Shown: positions 27,052 through 35,774 of the stretch, one piece after another
How the letters are laid out: every line of letters starts with the position of its first letter
How positions within the stretch are numbered: the first letter of the stretch is position 1
NCBI RefSeq assembly: GCF_026004055.1
Contig: NZ_BPIJ01000002.1
Span: 435,803 to 499,802, forward strand
DNA: 64,000 bases
Origin: Meiothermus sp.
GTDB lineage: Bacteria > Deinococcota > Deinococci > Deinococcales > Thermaceae
Direction: 5' to 3'
Made by a program: the position numbers and the translations under genes
The notes under the pieces: model-generated
Seen by the model: only the letters and a program-made list of their open reading frames with translations
Database searches by the model: none
What the model was told of the DNA's origin: nothing

Positions 27052-27747
27052 TCACTTTTCTACCAACCGCCGTCTGGCCACCCCGGCTTCTAGATGGGCC
27101 CTGCGTAAAGGCTCGGGTAGGCGGGTTTTGCCCATCAGGGAGTGCACAAAAGCCAGGCTCTCTATCATCCCAACCCGGTGCCCCGGCGAGATAAAAAGGG
27201 GTTGTACTCCGGTGCGGCTGCGGTAAACCCAACCGATCTGCACCTCGCCGTCCAGAAGTCGTACCGCCGAACCGGCTTCTGTAGGCAGCTCGTGCTCCGG
27301 TTTGCCAAACAGCAAGGTCTTGGCGACCCCAATGGCTGGTAGATCCAGGTGCACCCCTAGGTGGGCTGCAATCCCCAACCGCCTGGGATGGGCAATGCCC
27401 TGCCCATCTACCAGCAACACCCCAGGCGGGTGGGATAGCCTGGCCAGGGCTGCTAAGTAGAGGGGGGCTTCGCGAAAGGATAGGTAGCCGGGAATGTAGG
27501 GGAACAGCTCGGTTTCTTCCATCTGTGCGATGGCAACCTCGAGCACCTCCCCCCGCTCCTTATCCCACAACACCGCCGCCGCTACCGAGGGGCCTTTTTG
27601 CTTGGAAAAGCGGGTCGGGTGAGAGGCGTCCAGAGCGGCAATGTAGCGAGCTGCCGGATTGCCCTGTAAGAGCACGGACTCCGCCAACAACCTCTGCATT
27701 GCGGCAGCTTCGTGCAGGTGTTTGGGGTGGGGAAAGGGGGCCGGCAT
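27052..27747 (-). CDS. nfi: Endonuclease V (deoxyinosine 3' endonuclease)
   Basis: It nicks DNA one base 3' of deoxyinosine to start repair of deaminated adenine, a useful function in a thermophile. It has 231 residues. The catalytic acids are visible: ALDASH (Asp40), YIPGYLSFREAP (Glu93) and LLVDGQGIAHPRR (Asp114). LGIAAHLGVHLDLPAIGVAK is another family block, and YRSRTGVQPLFISPGHRVG completes the active-site region. It is monocistronic. Confidence 0.92.
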   Translation of the reverse strand: MPAPFPHPKHLHEAAAMQRLLAESVLLQGNPAARYIAALDASHPTRFSKQKGPSVAAAVLWDKERGEVLEVAIAQMEETELFPYIPGYLSFREAPLYLAALARLSHPPGVLLVDGQGIAHPRRLGIAAHLGVHLDLPAIGVAKTLLFGKPEHELPTEAGSAVRLLDGEVQIGWVYRSRTGVQPLFISPGHRVGMIESLAFVHSLMGKTRLPEPLRRAHLEAGVARRRLVEK

Positions 27748-27951
27748 GGACAGTCTTTGGTGTTTGGAAACCCGGTCAGAACCCAGGGGTACCCTCCAAC
27801 GAATCCCAAAGCCCCATCGCCGGATATGCTACAATCGGCCCTTGGTGTAGGTTCGCTGACGCTTAACCCTGGTCTTACCAAGTCGGGGTACAAAGGGTTC
27901 AGTGGAGCGATGCTACCGGAAAAGGCCGGGACGAACCCGACCCAATAAAAA

Positions 27952-28027
27952 TGGCGCACCCGACAGGACTCGAACCTGTGGCCTTTCGCTCCGGAGGCGA
28001 ACGCTCTATCCACTGAGCTACGGGTGC
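27952..28027 (-). tRNA. tRNA-Arg (anticodon CCG)
   Basis: A cloverleaf of 76 bases on the minus strand. The acceptor GCACCCG pairs with CGGGTGC, and CCA is encoded. The anticodon loop CTCCGGA within TTCGC/GCGAA gives CCG, reading CGG. The T arm has GGTTCGAATCC. Confidence 0.95.
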
Positions 28028-28070
28028 ATCAGCACAGAGAAGGGTAGCACCGCATAGAGGAGGCAGTCAA

Positions 28071-29921
28071 GTGTTTGGAATCAACAGAAGGGTCGTTGCG
28101 ATTATCTTTGGGGTTCTTGCCCTGGCTTTTGTGGTGGGTTCGGTTTTGCTGTTTACCCCCCAGGGCCAGAGCAGCACCCAGGGCAAAACCGAACTAACCG
28201 TAAACGGTCGTCCCGTCTACGAGCTCGACGTCGCCAGGGCTCAGCAGAGCGACCCCATCCTGAGCGCCAACCCCCAAGGGCTCTTGAAGAACCTGGCCAC
28301 CATCAACTTGGTTGAAAGCCTTATTATGGTAAACGCCCTTCGGCAGGATACTGCACGGATAGGGGTCTCGAGCGGAGAACTCAAGAAGGAGCTCGACACC
28401 ATCAAAGAGCGCTTTGGCCTGCAAAAGAAAGAAGACTACGACCGCTTCCTGACCCAGGTGGGCTACACCGACTCGAAGCTTCGCGGCGAACTGCGCGACC
28501 AGATCCGCATCAATAAGCGCTTCGAGGAGATTCAGAAAAAAGCCGAGCCCACCGAAGAGGAAATGAGGCTGTACTTCGAGCTCAACCGCGAGCAGTACAG
28601 GAGCGAAGAGCGGGTACAAGCCCGCCAGATTGTGCTCGACGACAAGGCTACCGCCGACAAAATTTATGCCGATGCAAGCGCGCCCGGTGCCGATTTCGCC
28701 GCTCTTGCCAAGGCCCACTCCAAGCTCAACGCCGAACAGGGCGGGGCCCTAGGGGCCGAAGCGGGCAAGAGCGAGCCCGGCCCGGTTACCCGGGTGGTCT
28801 TCCCCAACGCGGTGGCCGAGGCCGTGTTCAAACTGCGCGATGGGCAGATGAGCAAGCCCATCGAGGCCGGGGGGCGCTTCTACATCGTGAAGGTGGAGAA
28901 GTACCTGCCGGCAAGCGATGTGAAATTTGAAGAGGTCAAGGATCGGGTCAAGGAGGACGCCAAGCGCATCAAGGGCCAGGGCGCGCTAGAAGCCTACCTC
29001 GAGGACTTGCGGGCCAAGGCCAACGTGAAGTTTGCCGAAGGCTCGAGCCTCAAGCTTGAAAACCCGGTGGTTGCCAAGGTGGGCGAGGCCGAGATCAAGC
29101 TCTCCGAGGTGACCCAGCGGGTCTTTGCCAACCCGCAGGTGCCCCAAGCGGTGCAGCAGGGCCTGGGGGAGATAGTCATACAGTTCCTCATACCCCGAAC
29201 GCTCGAGCAGCTCATCAGCCGCGAGGCCATCTACCAGGCGGCCAAGGGCCTGGGCCAGCCCTTCTTCGGCTCCAAGGACGACATCACCAACCAGGCCCAG
29301 CAGTGGAAGACCCGCGATATCACGGTTTCGGATGCCGATGTGCGCAAGCACTACGACTCCAACTTAGCCAACTTCACCATCCCGGCCTCGGCCAGGGTAC
29401 AGGCGGTGAGCTTCAAGAAGGAAGATAAGGCCAAGGCCGACGCTTTCCGGGCCGCGGCCCTCAAGGGCGGCAAGCTAGAGGATCTGGCCAAGGCCAACGG
29501 CGGCACCCTGCAAGACTACGGCGTGGTCAACCCAGGCACCCTACCCCCCGTGCCCAACCGGCTGGTCTTCATGACCCGCGGTAGTTTCCCCAAAGGTCCC
29601 TTGGGCGAGGTGAGCGAGGTTGTCAAGCTCGAGGACGGAAGCTTCGAGGTGCTCATCGTGAACGACCGCAAGGCCGAGGTGTTGCGTCCTTTTGAAGAAG
29701 TGAAGGAGCAAGCCCGCCAGCAGGCGCTGGCCACCCGCCGGGCCGAAGCCGCTCAGAAATGGGTCGAGGAAGTACGCAAAGCCGCCAAGGTGGAAAATAA
29801 CCTGCAAAAGGCGTTGGACTCGCTCACCCCCAAGGAAGAACCCAAGACCAACGGCAACCAGCCGGGCGCCGACACCCCGAGTAACCCCTCCACCCCGGCC
29901 AACCCACCGGCCAATCGCTAG
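28071..29921 (+). CDS. Membrane-anchored PpiD/SurA-like peptidyl-prolyl isomerase foldase
   Basis: It has 616 residues and a GTG start with GGAGG ten bases upstream. One N-terminal membrane segment (VVAIIFGVLALAFVVGSVLLF) anchors it. A SurA_N-like helical chaperone region follows (about 45-170: NLVESLIMVNALRQDTARIG, RGELRDQIRINKRFEEIQKK). The first parvulin domain is at about 175-280 (AQGQARQIVLDDKAT-like start, EAVFKLRDGQMSKPIEAGGR). A second, weaker parvulin-like region is at about 440-540 (VVNPGTLPPVPNRLVFMTRG). It probably assists envelope protein folding outside the membrane. The C-terminus is Pro/Asn-rich. A strong terminator follows. Confidence 0.85.
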   Translation: MFGINRRVVAIIFGVLALAFVVGSVLLFTPQGQSSTQGKTELTVNGRPVYELDVARAQQSDPILSANPQGLLKNLATINLVESLIMVNALRQDTARIGVSSGELKKELDTIKERFGLQKKEDYDRFLTQVGYTDSKLRGELRDQIRINKRFEEIQKKAEPTEEEMRLYFELNREQYRSEERVQARQIVLDDKATADKIYADASAPGADFAALAKAHSKLNAEQGGALGAEAGKSEPGPVTRVVFPNAVAEAVFKLRDGQMSKPIEAGGRFYIVKVEKYLPASDVKFEEVKDRVKEDAKRIKGQGALEAYLEDLRAKANVKFAEGSSLKLENPVVAKVGEAEIKLSEVTQRVFANPQVPQAVQQGLGEIVIQFLIPRTLEQLISREAIYQAAKGLGQPFFGSKDDITNQAQQWKTRDITVSDADVRKHYDSNLANFTIPASARVQAVSFKKEDKAKADAFRAAALKGGKLEDLAKANGGTLQDYGVVNPGTLPPVPNRLVFMTRGSFPKGPLGEVSEVVKLEDGSFEVLIVNDRKAEVLRPFEEVKEQARQQALATRRAEAAQKWVEEVRKAAKVENNLQKALDSLTPKEEPKTNGNQPGADTPSNPSTPANPPANR

Positions 29922-29938
29922 TACGGTAAGGCGCATGG

Positions 29939-29965
29939 CCCTCCCCATCCAGGGGAGGGTTTTTC
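29939..29965 (+). terminator. Intrinsic terminator of the foldase gene
   Basis: CCCTCCCC (29939-29946), a five-base loop, GGGGAGGG (29952-29959) and TTTTT form a textbook terminator. Confidence 0.9.
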
Positions 29966-29997
29966 GCCGTTTGGAAATTGTTGTGCGTTTCCCACCC

Positions 29998-30130
29998 CTG
30001 TGCGGTGAAACTCGCCGTAGCAGGTATTCGTGGAAACCGTTCGATCGAGTTGCATATGCCTTGAACAGAAGTGAAGCGCACGATATACCGGGAACTTCTA
30101 GCAAAATTTGTAGATTTCACCCCGCAACAG
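29998..30130. repeat. Possible small element containing repeat D
   Basis: The imperfect ends CTGTGCGGTGAAACT (from 29998) and GATTTCACCCCGCAACAG (to 30130) are inversely related. Inside lies repeat D at 30013-30033, identical over 21 bases to the copy at 4678-4698. It has no coding capacity. Confidence 0.4.
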
Positions 30131-30144
30131 ACACGTGCGTTAGC

Positions 30145-30175
30145 TTGACCACCTAGGGGCATTTGTGGTTATGTA
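30145..30175 (+). promoter_or_regulatory. Possible promoter of the acidic orphan gene
   Basis: TTGACC (30145-30150) is followed 18-19 bases later by a TTATGTA sequence, 15 bases before the ATG at 30191. No Shine-Dalgarno sequence is evident. Confidence 0.4.
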
Positions 30176-30190
30176 TCAAACGAGCTACTT

Positions 30191-30625
30191 ATGGCCTTGC
30201 AGCAGCGAATCGAATCTTTACTAAAAGCGCTCGAGGTGCCCGACCTGAACATCGAGGTGCCCAGCCAAATAGCCGATGAAGACGGCTTTCTCGAGGGCCT
30301 GGAGGCGGCCATCCGTAGCTTCATCGAAGATGACGCGGACGACGAAAGCCCCTTGGGCCTGATCGAGGCCGATCCCTCGGCCTACGACCTTTCCGACGAG
30401 CCCGACCGCGACGAGTTACAAAACGCCGTGCGGGACTTCATGAATGCGGGCGACTCCCAGCTCACCCTCATCACCCCCGAAAGCCCCCTCCAGCCCGATG
30501 GCGGCGAAAACCCCGACAAATTCTGGGTCTTTTTGCTCCAGATGCCCACCCTCTCCGAACACCGTTGGTGGGCCATCGTGGATAAAAACGGACGCAACGA
30601 AACCTACAACTACGGCATTCTTTGA
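30191..30625 (+). CDS. Acidic protein of unknown function
   Basis: It has 144 residues and is strongly acidic ([37 protein letters not shown]). It has a beta-rich C-terminal half ([36 protein letters not shown]). There is no signal peptide, membrane segment or cysteine. The codon use and base composition match its neighbours, so it is a real gene, but I do not recognise the family. It converges on moaA, with 19 bases between the stop codons. Confidence 0.65.
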   Translation: MALQQRIESLLKALEVPDLNIEVPSQIADEDGFLEGLEAAIRSFIEDDADDESPLGLIEADPSAYDLSDEPDRDELQNAVRDFMNAGDSQLTLITPESPLQPDGGENPDKFWVFLLQMPTLSEHRWWAIVDKNGRNETYNYGIL

Positions 30626-30644
30626 AAAGTCTGCTTGGAGGGCT

Positions 30645-31622
30645 CTAGCCTCCAATGCCCACCATCACCCGCTCGCGCAGGGTGGGTAAGGTGTTGCCAA
30701 AAGCGGGTTTGCGGTCGGTGGCCAGTAGAATAGCGTCTACCAGTGCTTCCACAGGGTTTTCGGCCGCAAAAGCCCAGGCGATGTCCATTTCTAGGTCGGT
30801 GAGCAAACAGGGGCGGATTTTTTTGTCGGAGGTGAGGCGCAGGCGGGAACACTTGGAGCAGAAGGGCTCGGTAACGGGATTAATGAAACCTACGGTGCCC
30901 ACCGCACCGGGGATGCGGTAAACCCGGGCAGGGGCGGTGGGGTCGTTATCTACCGGCTCGAGGGGGCCAAAGTGGGCCTCTATTTTGGCTTTGGTTTCGG
31001 CTCCGGCAATAAAACGGGCACGGTAGAGCTCGGGGTTGGAGTTATCGAGGTGCATGTACTCCAAAAAGCGCACCTCCAGCGGCTTATCCAGCGTCAGCGA
31101 GGCCAGCGGGATGACCTCTTGCTCGTTCATGCCCCGGATCATCACCGCATTGATTTTGACCGGGTGCAGCTCCAGCTCCCAGGCGGTCTCGATGGCCTGC
31201 CAAACCTTTTCGACCTGACCCCCCCGGGTCATGGTTTTGAAGACCTCGGGGGTTACGGCGTCCATCGAAAGATTAATGCGGCGCAGGCCGGCGGCGACCA
31301 GCTCCCGGGCTTTGCGGGCAAACAACAGGCCATTGGTGGTGATGGCAATGTCTGGAATGCCGAGCTCGCTGGCCACGGCAATCATCTGAGGTAGTTCTTT
31401 GCGCACCAAGGGCTCGCCCCCGGTAAAGCGCACCGACTCCAGGCCCAGCATCTGCATGGCCTTTAGGAAGTGGCGGGTGTCCTCTACCGAAATGGTGCCG
31501 GGAGGCTCGGACTGCTCCCAGTCCAGCGGGTGACAGTACAGGCAGTGCAGGTTGCAGCGGGGCGTGACCGAAAGCCGCAAGTCTTTGATGATGCGCCCGT
31601 AAGAGTCAATCAGTTTGTCCAT
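30645..31622 (-). CDS. moaA: GTP 3',8-cyclase MoaA (molybdenum cofactor biosynthesis)
   Basis: This radical SAM enzyme converts GTP to 3',8-cyclo-GTP, the first step to molybdopterin. It has 325 residues. The N-terminal cluster motif is RCNLHCLYC (Cys23, 27, 30), with RFTGGEPLVRKEL as the SAM-binding GGE. The C-terminal second cluster motif is EPFCSKCSRLRLTSDKKIRPCLL. The protein ends in Gly-Gly (MVGIGG), as functional MoaA requires. The MoaD-MoaE fusion at 602-1315 acts two steps later in the same pathway. A perfect palindrome lies just upstream of the start. Confidence 0.95.
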   Translation of the reverse strand: MDKLIDSYGRIIKDLRLSVTPRCNLHCLYCHPLDWEQSEPPGTISVEDTRHFLKAMQMLGLESVRFTGGEPLVRKELPQMIAVASELGIPDIAITTNGLLFARKARELVAAGLRRINLSMDAVTPEVFKTMTRGGQVEKVWQAIETAWELELHPVKINAVMIRGMNEQEVIPLASLTLDKPLEVRFLEYMHLDNSNPELYRARFIAGAETKAKIEAHFGPLEPVDNDPTAPARVYRIPGAVGTVGFINPVTEPFCSKCSRLRLTSDKKIRPCLLTDLEMDIAWAFAAENPVEALVDAILLATDRKPAFGNTLPTLRERVMVGIGG

Positions 31623-31630
31623 AATTAAGA

Positions 31631-31656
31631 CCGTGTTGCATATTCTAACAACACGG
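31631..31656 (-). promoter_or_regulatory. Palindrome over the moaA promoter
   Basis: CCGTGTTG (31631-31638) and CAACACGG (31649-31656) are perfect inverted arms eight bases long. They enclose TAGAAT (minus strand, 31647-31642), a likely -10 box 20 bases before the start codon. An operator is inferred; no regulator is identified. Confidence 0.45.
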
Positions 31657-31877
31657 GTAGCCTAATACGCAAGGGGAGTTACAAATATCCCTCGAGGTGG
31701 TTGGGCGTAAAGCGATTGGGGCTCCAGTGTGTGGTGGCAATCCAGCCCGCGTGCCCGAGCCCAGAAGCGTAGGAACGGGTCAGGGTGAAAAAAGCAGTGC
31801 GATGAGGATGGTAACGTCTTGGTAATGTTTGGGCGGCAGAGTGATGGCTGCAGAAACCGCCGGAAGCGAGGTGTGTC

Positions 31878-32552
31878 ATGCGTGCAGCCCAACCCGTTCA
31901 AATTCCGCTGGATTCCGGAGCCACCCTTCAAGGTGATCTTGGTATCCCCCCGATGGCCTTGGGGGTAGTGGTTTTTGCCCACGGTAGCGGCAGTAGCCGG
32001 TACAGCCCGCGCAACCGCTATGTCGCTCAGGAACTGCAAAAAGCCGGTTTGGCGACCCTGTTGTTCGATTTGCTAACCACCGAAGAAGAAAAACTAGACG
32101 AATACACCCGGCAGTACCGCTTCGATATTGACTTGCTGGCCGAACGCCTGATGACCTCGAGCGACTGGCTGGCCCACTACTCCCTAACAGCCTCCCTGGA
32201 GCAAGCCTACTTTGGGGCCAGCACCGGGGCCGCGGCGGCGCTGGTGGCGGCAGCGCGGCTTCCAGACCGAATCCGGGCGGTGGTTTCCCGTGGTGGACGA
32301 CCCGACCTGGCGGGGGAGGCCCTGGCAAGGGTCAGGGCCCCTACGCTGCTGATTGTGGGGGCCTGGGACGAGGCGGTGCTGCGGCTCAACCAACAGGCCT
32401 TAGAGCGACTTACATGCGAGAAAAAGCTGGTGGTGGTGCCGGGGGCCACCCACCTCTTTGAGGAACCGGGCAAGCTGGAGGAGGTGGCCTCCCTGGCACG
32501 GGACTGGTTTGTCCAACACCTGGGCGCTGCAAAGGGGGCCGAGCATGCTTGA
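31878..32552 (+). CDS. Alpha/beta hydrolase, dienelactone-hydrolase-like
   Basis: It has 224 residues. The N-terminal block VVVFAHGSGSSRYSPRNRYV and LATLLFDLLTTEEEKLDEYT are typical of the DLH-type hydrolases often fused to phosphoribosyltransferase domains; here the hydrolase stands alone. The nucleophile elbow is YFGASTGAAAA, the acid is in IVGAWDEAV, and the His is in PGATHLFEEPG. The substrate is unknown. The 3' end overlaps the start of the Lon-like gene by eight bases (ATGCTTGA), so it opens the long coupled operon that runs to 41087. Confidence 0.82.
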   Translation: MRAAQPVQIPLDSGATLQGDLGIPPMALGVVVFAHGSGSSRYSPRNRYVAQELQKAGLATLLFDLLTTEEEKLDEYTRQYRFDIDLLAERLMTSSDWLAHYSLTASLEQAYFGASTGAAAALVAAARLPDRIRAVVSRGGRPDLAGEALARVRAPTLLIVGAWDEAVLRLNQQALERLTCEKKLVVVPGATHLFEEPGKLEEVASLARDWFVQHLGAAKGAEHA

Positions 32553-34980
32553 ACCGAAAGCCCTCCAGACCAACCTGTTGCCGGTGGCATCGCTCCGCAA
32601 GACCTGCGATGTGGGCCGGTTCGACTTTCATACCACGGCGGAGCTAAAGCCCCTGCTCGAGTTCCCCGGACAGACACGGGCCATCCAGGCGGTGCAGTTT
32701 GGCCTGAAAATGCCCCACGAGGGCTACAACCTGTTCGCCCTGGGGCCGATGGGGGTGGGCAAGCTGAGCCTGGTGCGGTACTTCACCCAGGCGCAGGCCC
32801 AGCAAGAGCCCTCCGCCCCGGACTGGGCGTATGTGCACAACTTCCTCGAGCCCCACAAACCCCAGGCCCTGCGGCTGCCTGCCGGGCGCGGGGCGGAACT
32901 CAAGGAACGCATGGAGCGGCTGGTGGAGGAGCTGCGGGTGGCCATCCCGGCGGCCTTCGAGAGCGAGGACTACCGCACCCGGCGGCAGATCATAGACGAG
33001 GAACTCAAGCAAAAGCAGCAGGCCAGCTTTGATGCCCTCCAGGCCGAAGCCAACCAGCAGGGCATCGCCATCATCCGCACCCCCATGGGCATGGGGCTGG
33101 CCCCGGTGCGCGAGCGTGAGATCCTCACCCCCGAGGCCTTTGAGCAACTCCCCGAGGAGGAGCAAAAGCGCATCCGGGAGGCCATGGAGGCCCTGCACCA
33201 GAAATTGCAGGCCATCCTGCAGCAGGCCCCGCAGTGGGAGAGCGAGCGACGCCAGAAAATCCGCGAACTCAACCGCGAGGTGACCCGCCACGCCATTGCC
33301 CACCTGCTGAACGGGGTGCGTGAACCCTACCACGACCTGGCCGAGGTGCAGAGCTATCTGGAGGTGGTGGAGCAGGATCTGATTGAAAACGCCGGGCAGT
33401 TCCTGGCGAACCCCAGCGATTCGGAGAACCCTCTAGAGGCGGCCCTGGGCAAGATGCTGGCCGACAGCCGCAGCCTCGACCGTTACCGGGTGAACCTGCT
33501 GGTGGATCAGACCGGCCAGCAAGGGGCCCCGGTGGTGGAGGAAGACCACCCCTCGCTGGCCAACCTGCTGGGCCGCATCGAGTACCGGGCCCAGCTTGGT
33601 AACCTGGTCACCGACTTCACCCTGATTCGCCCAGGCGCCCTACACCGCGCCAACGGGGGCTACTTGATTCTGGATGCCCGGCGGGTGCTGTTGCAGCCTT
33701 ATGCCTGGGAGGAACTCAAACGGGCTTTGCGGGCCAAAGAGATCCAGATTCGCTCGGTGAGCGACGTGCTGGGCCTGAGCAGCACCATGACCCTGCAACC
33801 CGCCCCCATCCCCCTGCGGGTGAAGGTAATTCTGCTGGGCGACCGGCTCTTGTACTACCTGCTCTCGGCCTACGACCCCGATTTTTTGGAGCTTTTCAAG
33901 GTGGCTGCCGACTTCGAGGAGACTCTGGAGCGCACCCCCGAGGGAGAGGCGGCCTATGCCCGCCTGATTGCCTCGCTAGCCCAGCGCGAGCAGCTACGGC
34001 CCCTGGACAAAGAGGCGGTCGCACGGGTGATCGAGCACGGTTCACGCCTGGCTGCCGATGCCCACAAAGTCTCGGCGGCCCTCGAGGCCCTCCTCGACCT
34101 GTTGCGCGAGGCCGACTTCTGGGCAGCCCGGGCCCAGCACGAGGTCATGACCGCCCAGGACATCGAGCAGGCCATCGCCCAGCAGGTCTACCGGGCCAGC
34201 CGTGCCCGGGAGCGCTTGCAGGAGGCGGTGCGGCGGGGCACCCTGCTGGTGGACACCAGCGGGGCCCGGGTGGGGCAGATCAACGGCCTCTCGGTGCTGA
34301 ACCTGGGGGGCTACAGCTTTGGCCACCCCACCCGCATCACCGCCCGGGTGCGGCTGGGCAAGGGCGAGGTGGTGGACATCGAACGCGAGGTGGAGCTCGG
34401 CGGCCCCCTGCACTCCAAGGGGGTGCTGATCCTGGCCGGGTTCCTGGGCGAACGCTACGCCCGCGAGCGGCCCCTCTCGCTCTCGGCCAGCCTGGTCTTC
34501 GAGCAGTCCTACAGTGGCGTGGAGGGCGACAGCGCCTCCATGGCCGAGCTGTGTGCAATTCTCTCGGCCCTGGCCCAGGTGCCCATCCGCCAGGGCATCG
34601 CCATCACCGGCTCGGTCAACCAGCACGGCCAGGCCCAGCCCATTGGCGGGGTCAACGAGAAAATCGAGGGCTTCTTCGAGGTCTGCCGCGACGCGGGCCT
34701 GAACGGGGAGCAGGGGGTCATCATCCCCCGCTCGAACGTACAGCACCTGATGCTGCGTCCTGAGGTGGTGGAGGCGGTGGCGAAGGGGCAGTTCCGGGTC
34801 TGGGCGGTGGACACGGTAGACGAAGCCCTGAGCATTCTGACCGGCCTCGAGGCCGGAGAGCGGGGCGCCGATGGGCGCTTCCCCGAGGGCAGCCTGAACG
34901 CCAAAGTGGAGGCCCAGCTGATAGCCTTTGCCGAGCAGGTGCGGGCCTTTGCCGCCCCGCCCGCAGGAGGGAACCCATGA
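32545..34980 (+). CDS. Lon-like ATP-dependent protease (AAA_32/S16, YcbZ/LonB type)
   Basis: It has 811 residues from ATG 32545 (MLEPKALQTNLLPVASLRK); the overlap with the preceding gene supports this start. The AAA_32 domain opens with GQTRAIQAVQFGLKMPHEGYN. The P-loop at about 67-75 reads GPMGVGKLS, with Leu where Ser/Thr normally follows the Lys. A long coiled region (about 110-270) is inserted. The S16 protease domain at the C-terminus has the catalytic dyad: Ser663 in VEGDSASMAE and Lys706 in GGVNEKIEGF, 43 residues apart as in E. coli Lon. It should degrade misfolded or regulated proteins in the cytosol. It is followed by a Usp-like gene through an ATGA overlap. Confidence 0.88.
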   Translation: MLEPKALQTNLLPVASLRKTCDVGRFDFHTTAELKPLLEFPGQTRAIQAVQFGLKMPHEGYNLFALGPMGVGKLSLVRYFTQAQAQQEPSAPDWAYVHNFLEPHKPQALRLPAGRGAELKERMERLVEELRVAIPAAFESEDYRTRRQIIDEELKQKQQASFDALQAEANQQGIAIIRTPMGMGLAPVREREILTPEAFEQLPEEEQKRIREAMEALHQKLQAILQQAPQWESERRQKIRELNREVTRHAIAHLLNGVREPYHDLAEVQSYLEVVEQDLIENAGQFLANPSDSENPLEAALGKMLADSRSLDRYRVNLLVDQTGQQGAPVVEEDHPSLANLLGRIEYRAQLGNLVTDFTLIRPGALHRANGGYLILDARRVLLQPYAWEELKRALRAKEIQIRSVSDVLGLSSTMTLQPAPIPLRVKVILLGDRLLYYLLSAYDPDFLELFKVAADFEETLERTPEGEAAYARLIASLAQREQLRPLDKEAVARVIEHGSRLAADAHKVSAALEALLDLLREADFWAARAQHEVMTAQDIEQAIAQQVYRASRARERLQEAVRRGTLLVDTSGARVGQINGLSVLNLGGYSFGHPTRITARVRLGKGEVVDIEREVELGGPLHSKGVLILAGFLGERYARERPLSLSASLVFEQSYSGVEGDSASMAELCAILSALAQVPIRQGIAITGSVNQHGQAQPIGGVNEKIEGFFEVCRDAGLNGEQGVIIPRSNVQHLMLRPEVVEAVAKGQFRVWAVDTVDEALSILTGLEAGERGADGRFPEGSLNAKVEAQLIAFAEQVRAFAAPPAGGNP

Positions 34981-35774
34981 GTAAGAGCCGCCGGGTCATC
35001 CTGGCCCTGGATCTAGCCGCCCGCGACGAGGAGAGCATTACCGCCGCAGTGGAGCTGGCAGCCCGGCTGGGAGCCGAGGTGTTGGGGCTTTTTCTGGAAG
35101 ACTCCCGCTTGTTGCGCTCGGTGGTGCGGCAGGTGAGCCCCTGGGGAAAGGCCCTGGAGGAGGTGCACCTCGAGGCCCAGCTCCAGGCCCTGGCAGCCCA
35201 GGCTCAGGCCGCCCTCGAGCAGGCTGCTCGCCGGCTGGGGGTGAGCTGGAGGGCTCAGGTGCTGCGGGGGGAGCCCGAACAAGCTCTGAGCGAAGGGATG
35301 CTGCAAGAAGATATATGGGTCATCGGCACGGCAAGCCGGGTAATGGGTTTGACGGTACCGACCCCCTCTGCACTGCGCCTGGTACTGCCCGAGGCGGCCC
35401 GGTGGGTACTGTTGCAGCCGCGCGGGAGGGCCTTTCGGCATCCGATGGTGGTTCTGCACCCCCAGTCAAAGCAGCCCGAAGCCGTGCTGGATGCAGCTCT
35501 GGCCTGGATGGAAAGCCGCGCGGAACCTCTGACGGTTCTGATGCTGGGGCCTGGCAGCGAGCTGGCGGCTCGGGTGCAGGCCTGGCAGGGTCGGCAGGGG
35601 GCCCTGATCCGGCCCGTGCACCTGGGGGCGGCCACCCTGGAACAACTCGCACAGGTCTTCGAGCGCAGCGGCTGCGACGGGCTGGTGCTGGGAGCCGACC
35701 TGCCCTTGCTGGAAGGTGAAGGGCTTTCACGGTTGCTGACCCTGTCCCGTGCTCCGCTGCTGTTGATGCGATGA
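34977..35774 (+). CDS. Tandem universal-stress-protein-like protein
   Basis: It has 265 residues and appears to contain two Usp/Rossmann-like halves. The first opens SRRVILALDLAARDEESITA, with a helical middle (AQLQALAAQAQAALEQAA) and DIWVIGTASRV. The second half is shorter (LTVLMLGPGSELAARV, GCDGLVLGADLPLL, LLTLSRAPLLLMR). The last block is the usual Usp ending. The ATP-binding GxxG(9)GS motif is not obvious. Both ends are coupled by ATGA overlaps to the Lon-like and PolX genes, supporting a shared stress role. The family call is moderate. Confidence 0.6.
   Translation: MSKSRRVILALDLAARDEESITAAVELAARLGAEVLGLFLEDSRLLRSVVRQVSPWGKALEEVHLEAQLQALAAQAQAALEQAARRLGVSWRAQVLRGEPEQALSEGMLQEDIWVIGTASRVMGLTVPTPSALRLVLPEAARWVLLQPRGRAFRHPMVVLHPQSKQPEAVLDAALAWMESRAEPLTVLMLGPGSELAARVQAWQGRQGALIRPVHLGAATLEQLAQVFERSGCDGLVLGADLPLLEGEGLSRLLTLSRAPLLLMR

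Noticed and set aside
32458-32544. Upstream start of the Lon-like gene within the hydrolase gene
   Set aside because: The extra 29 residues lie within the hydrolase coding sequence in another frame. ATG 32545 gives the family N-terminus and the usual overlap.
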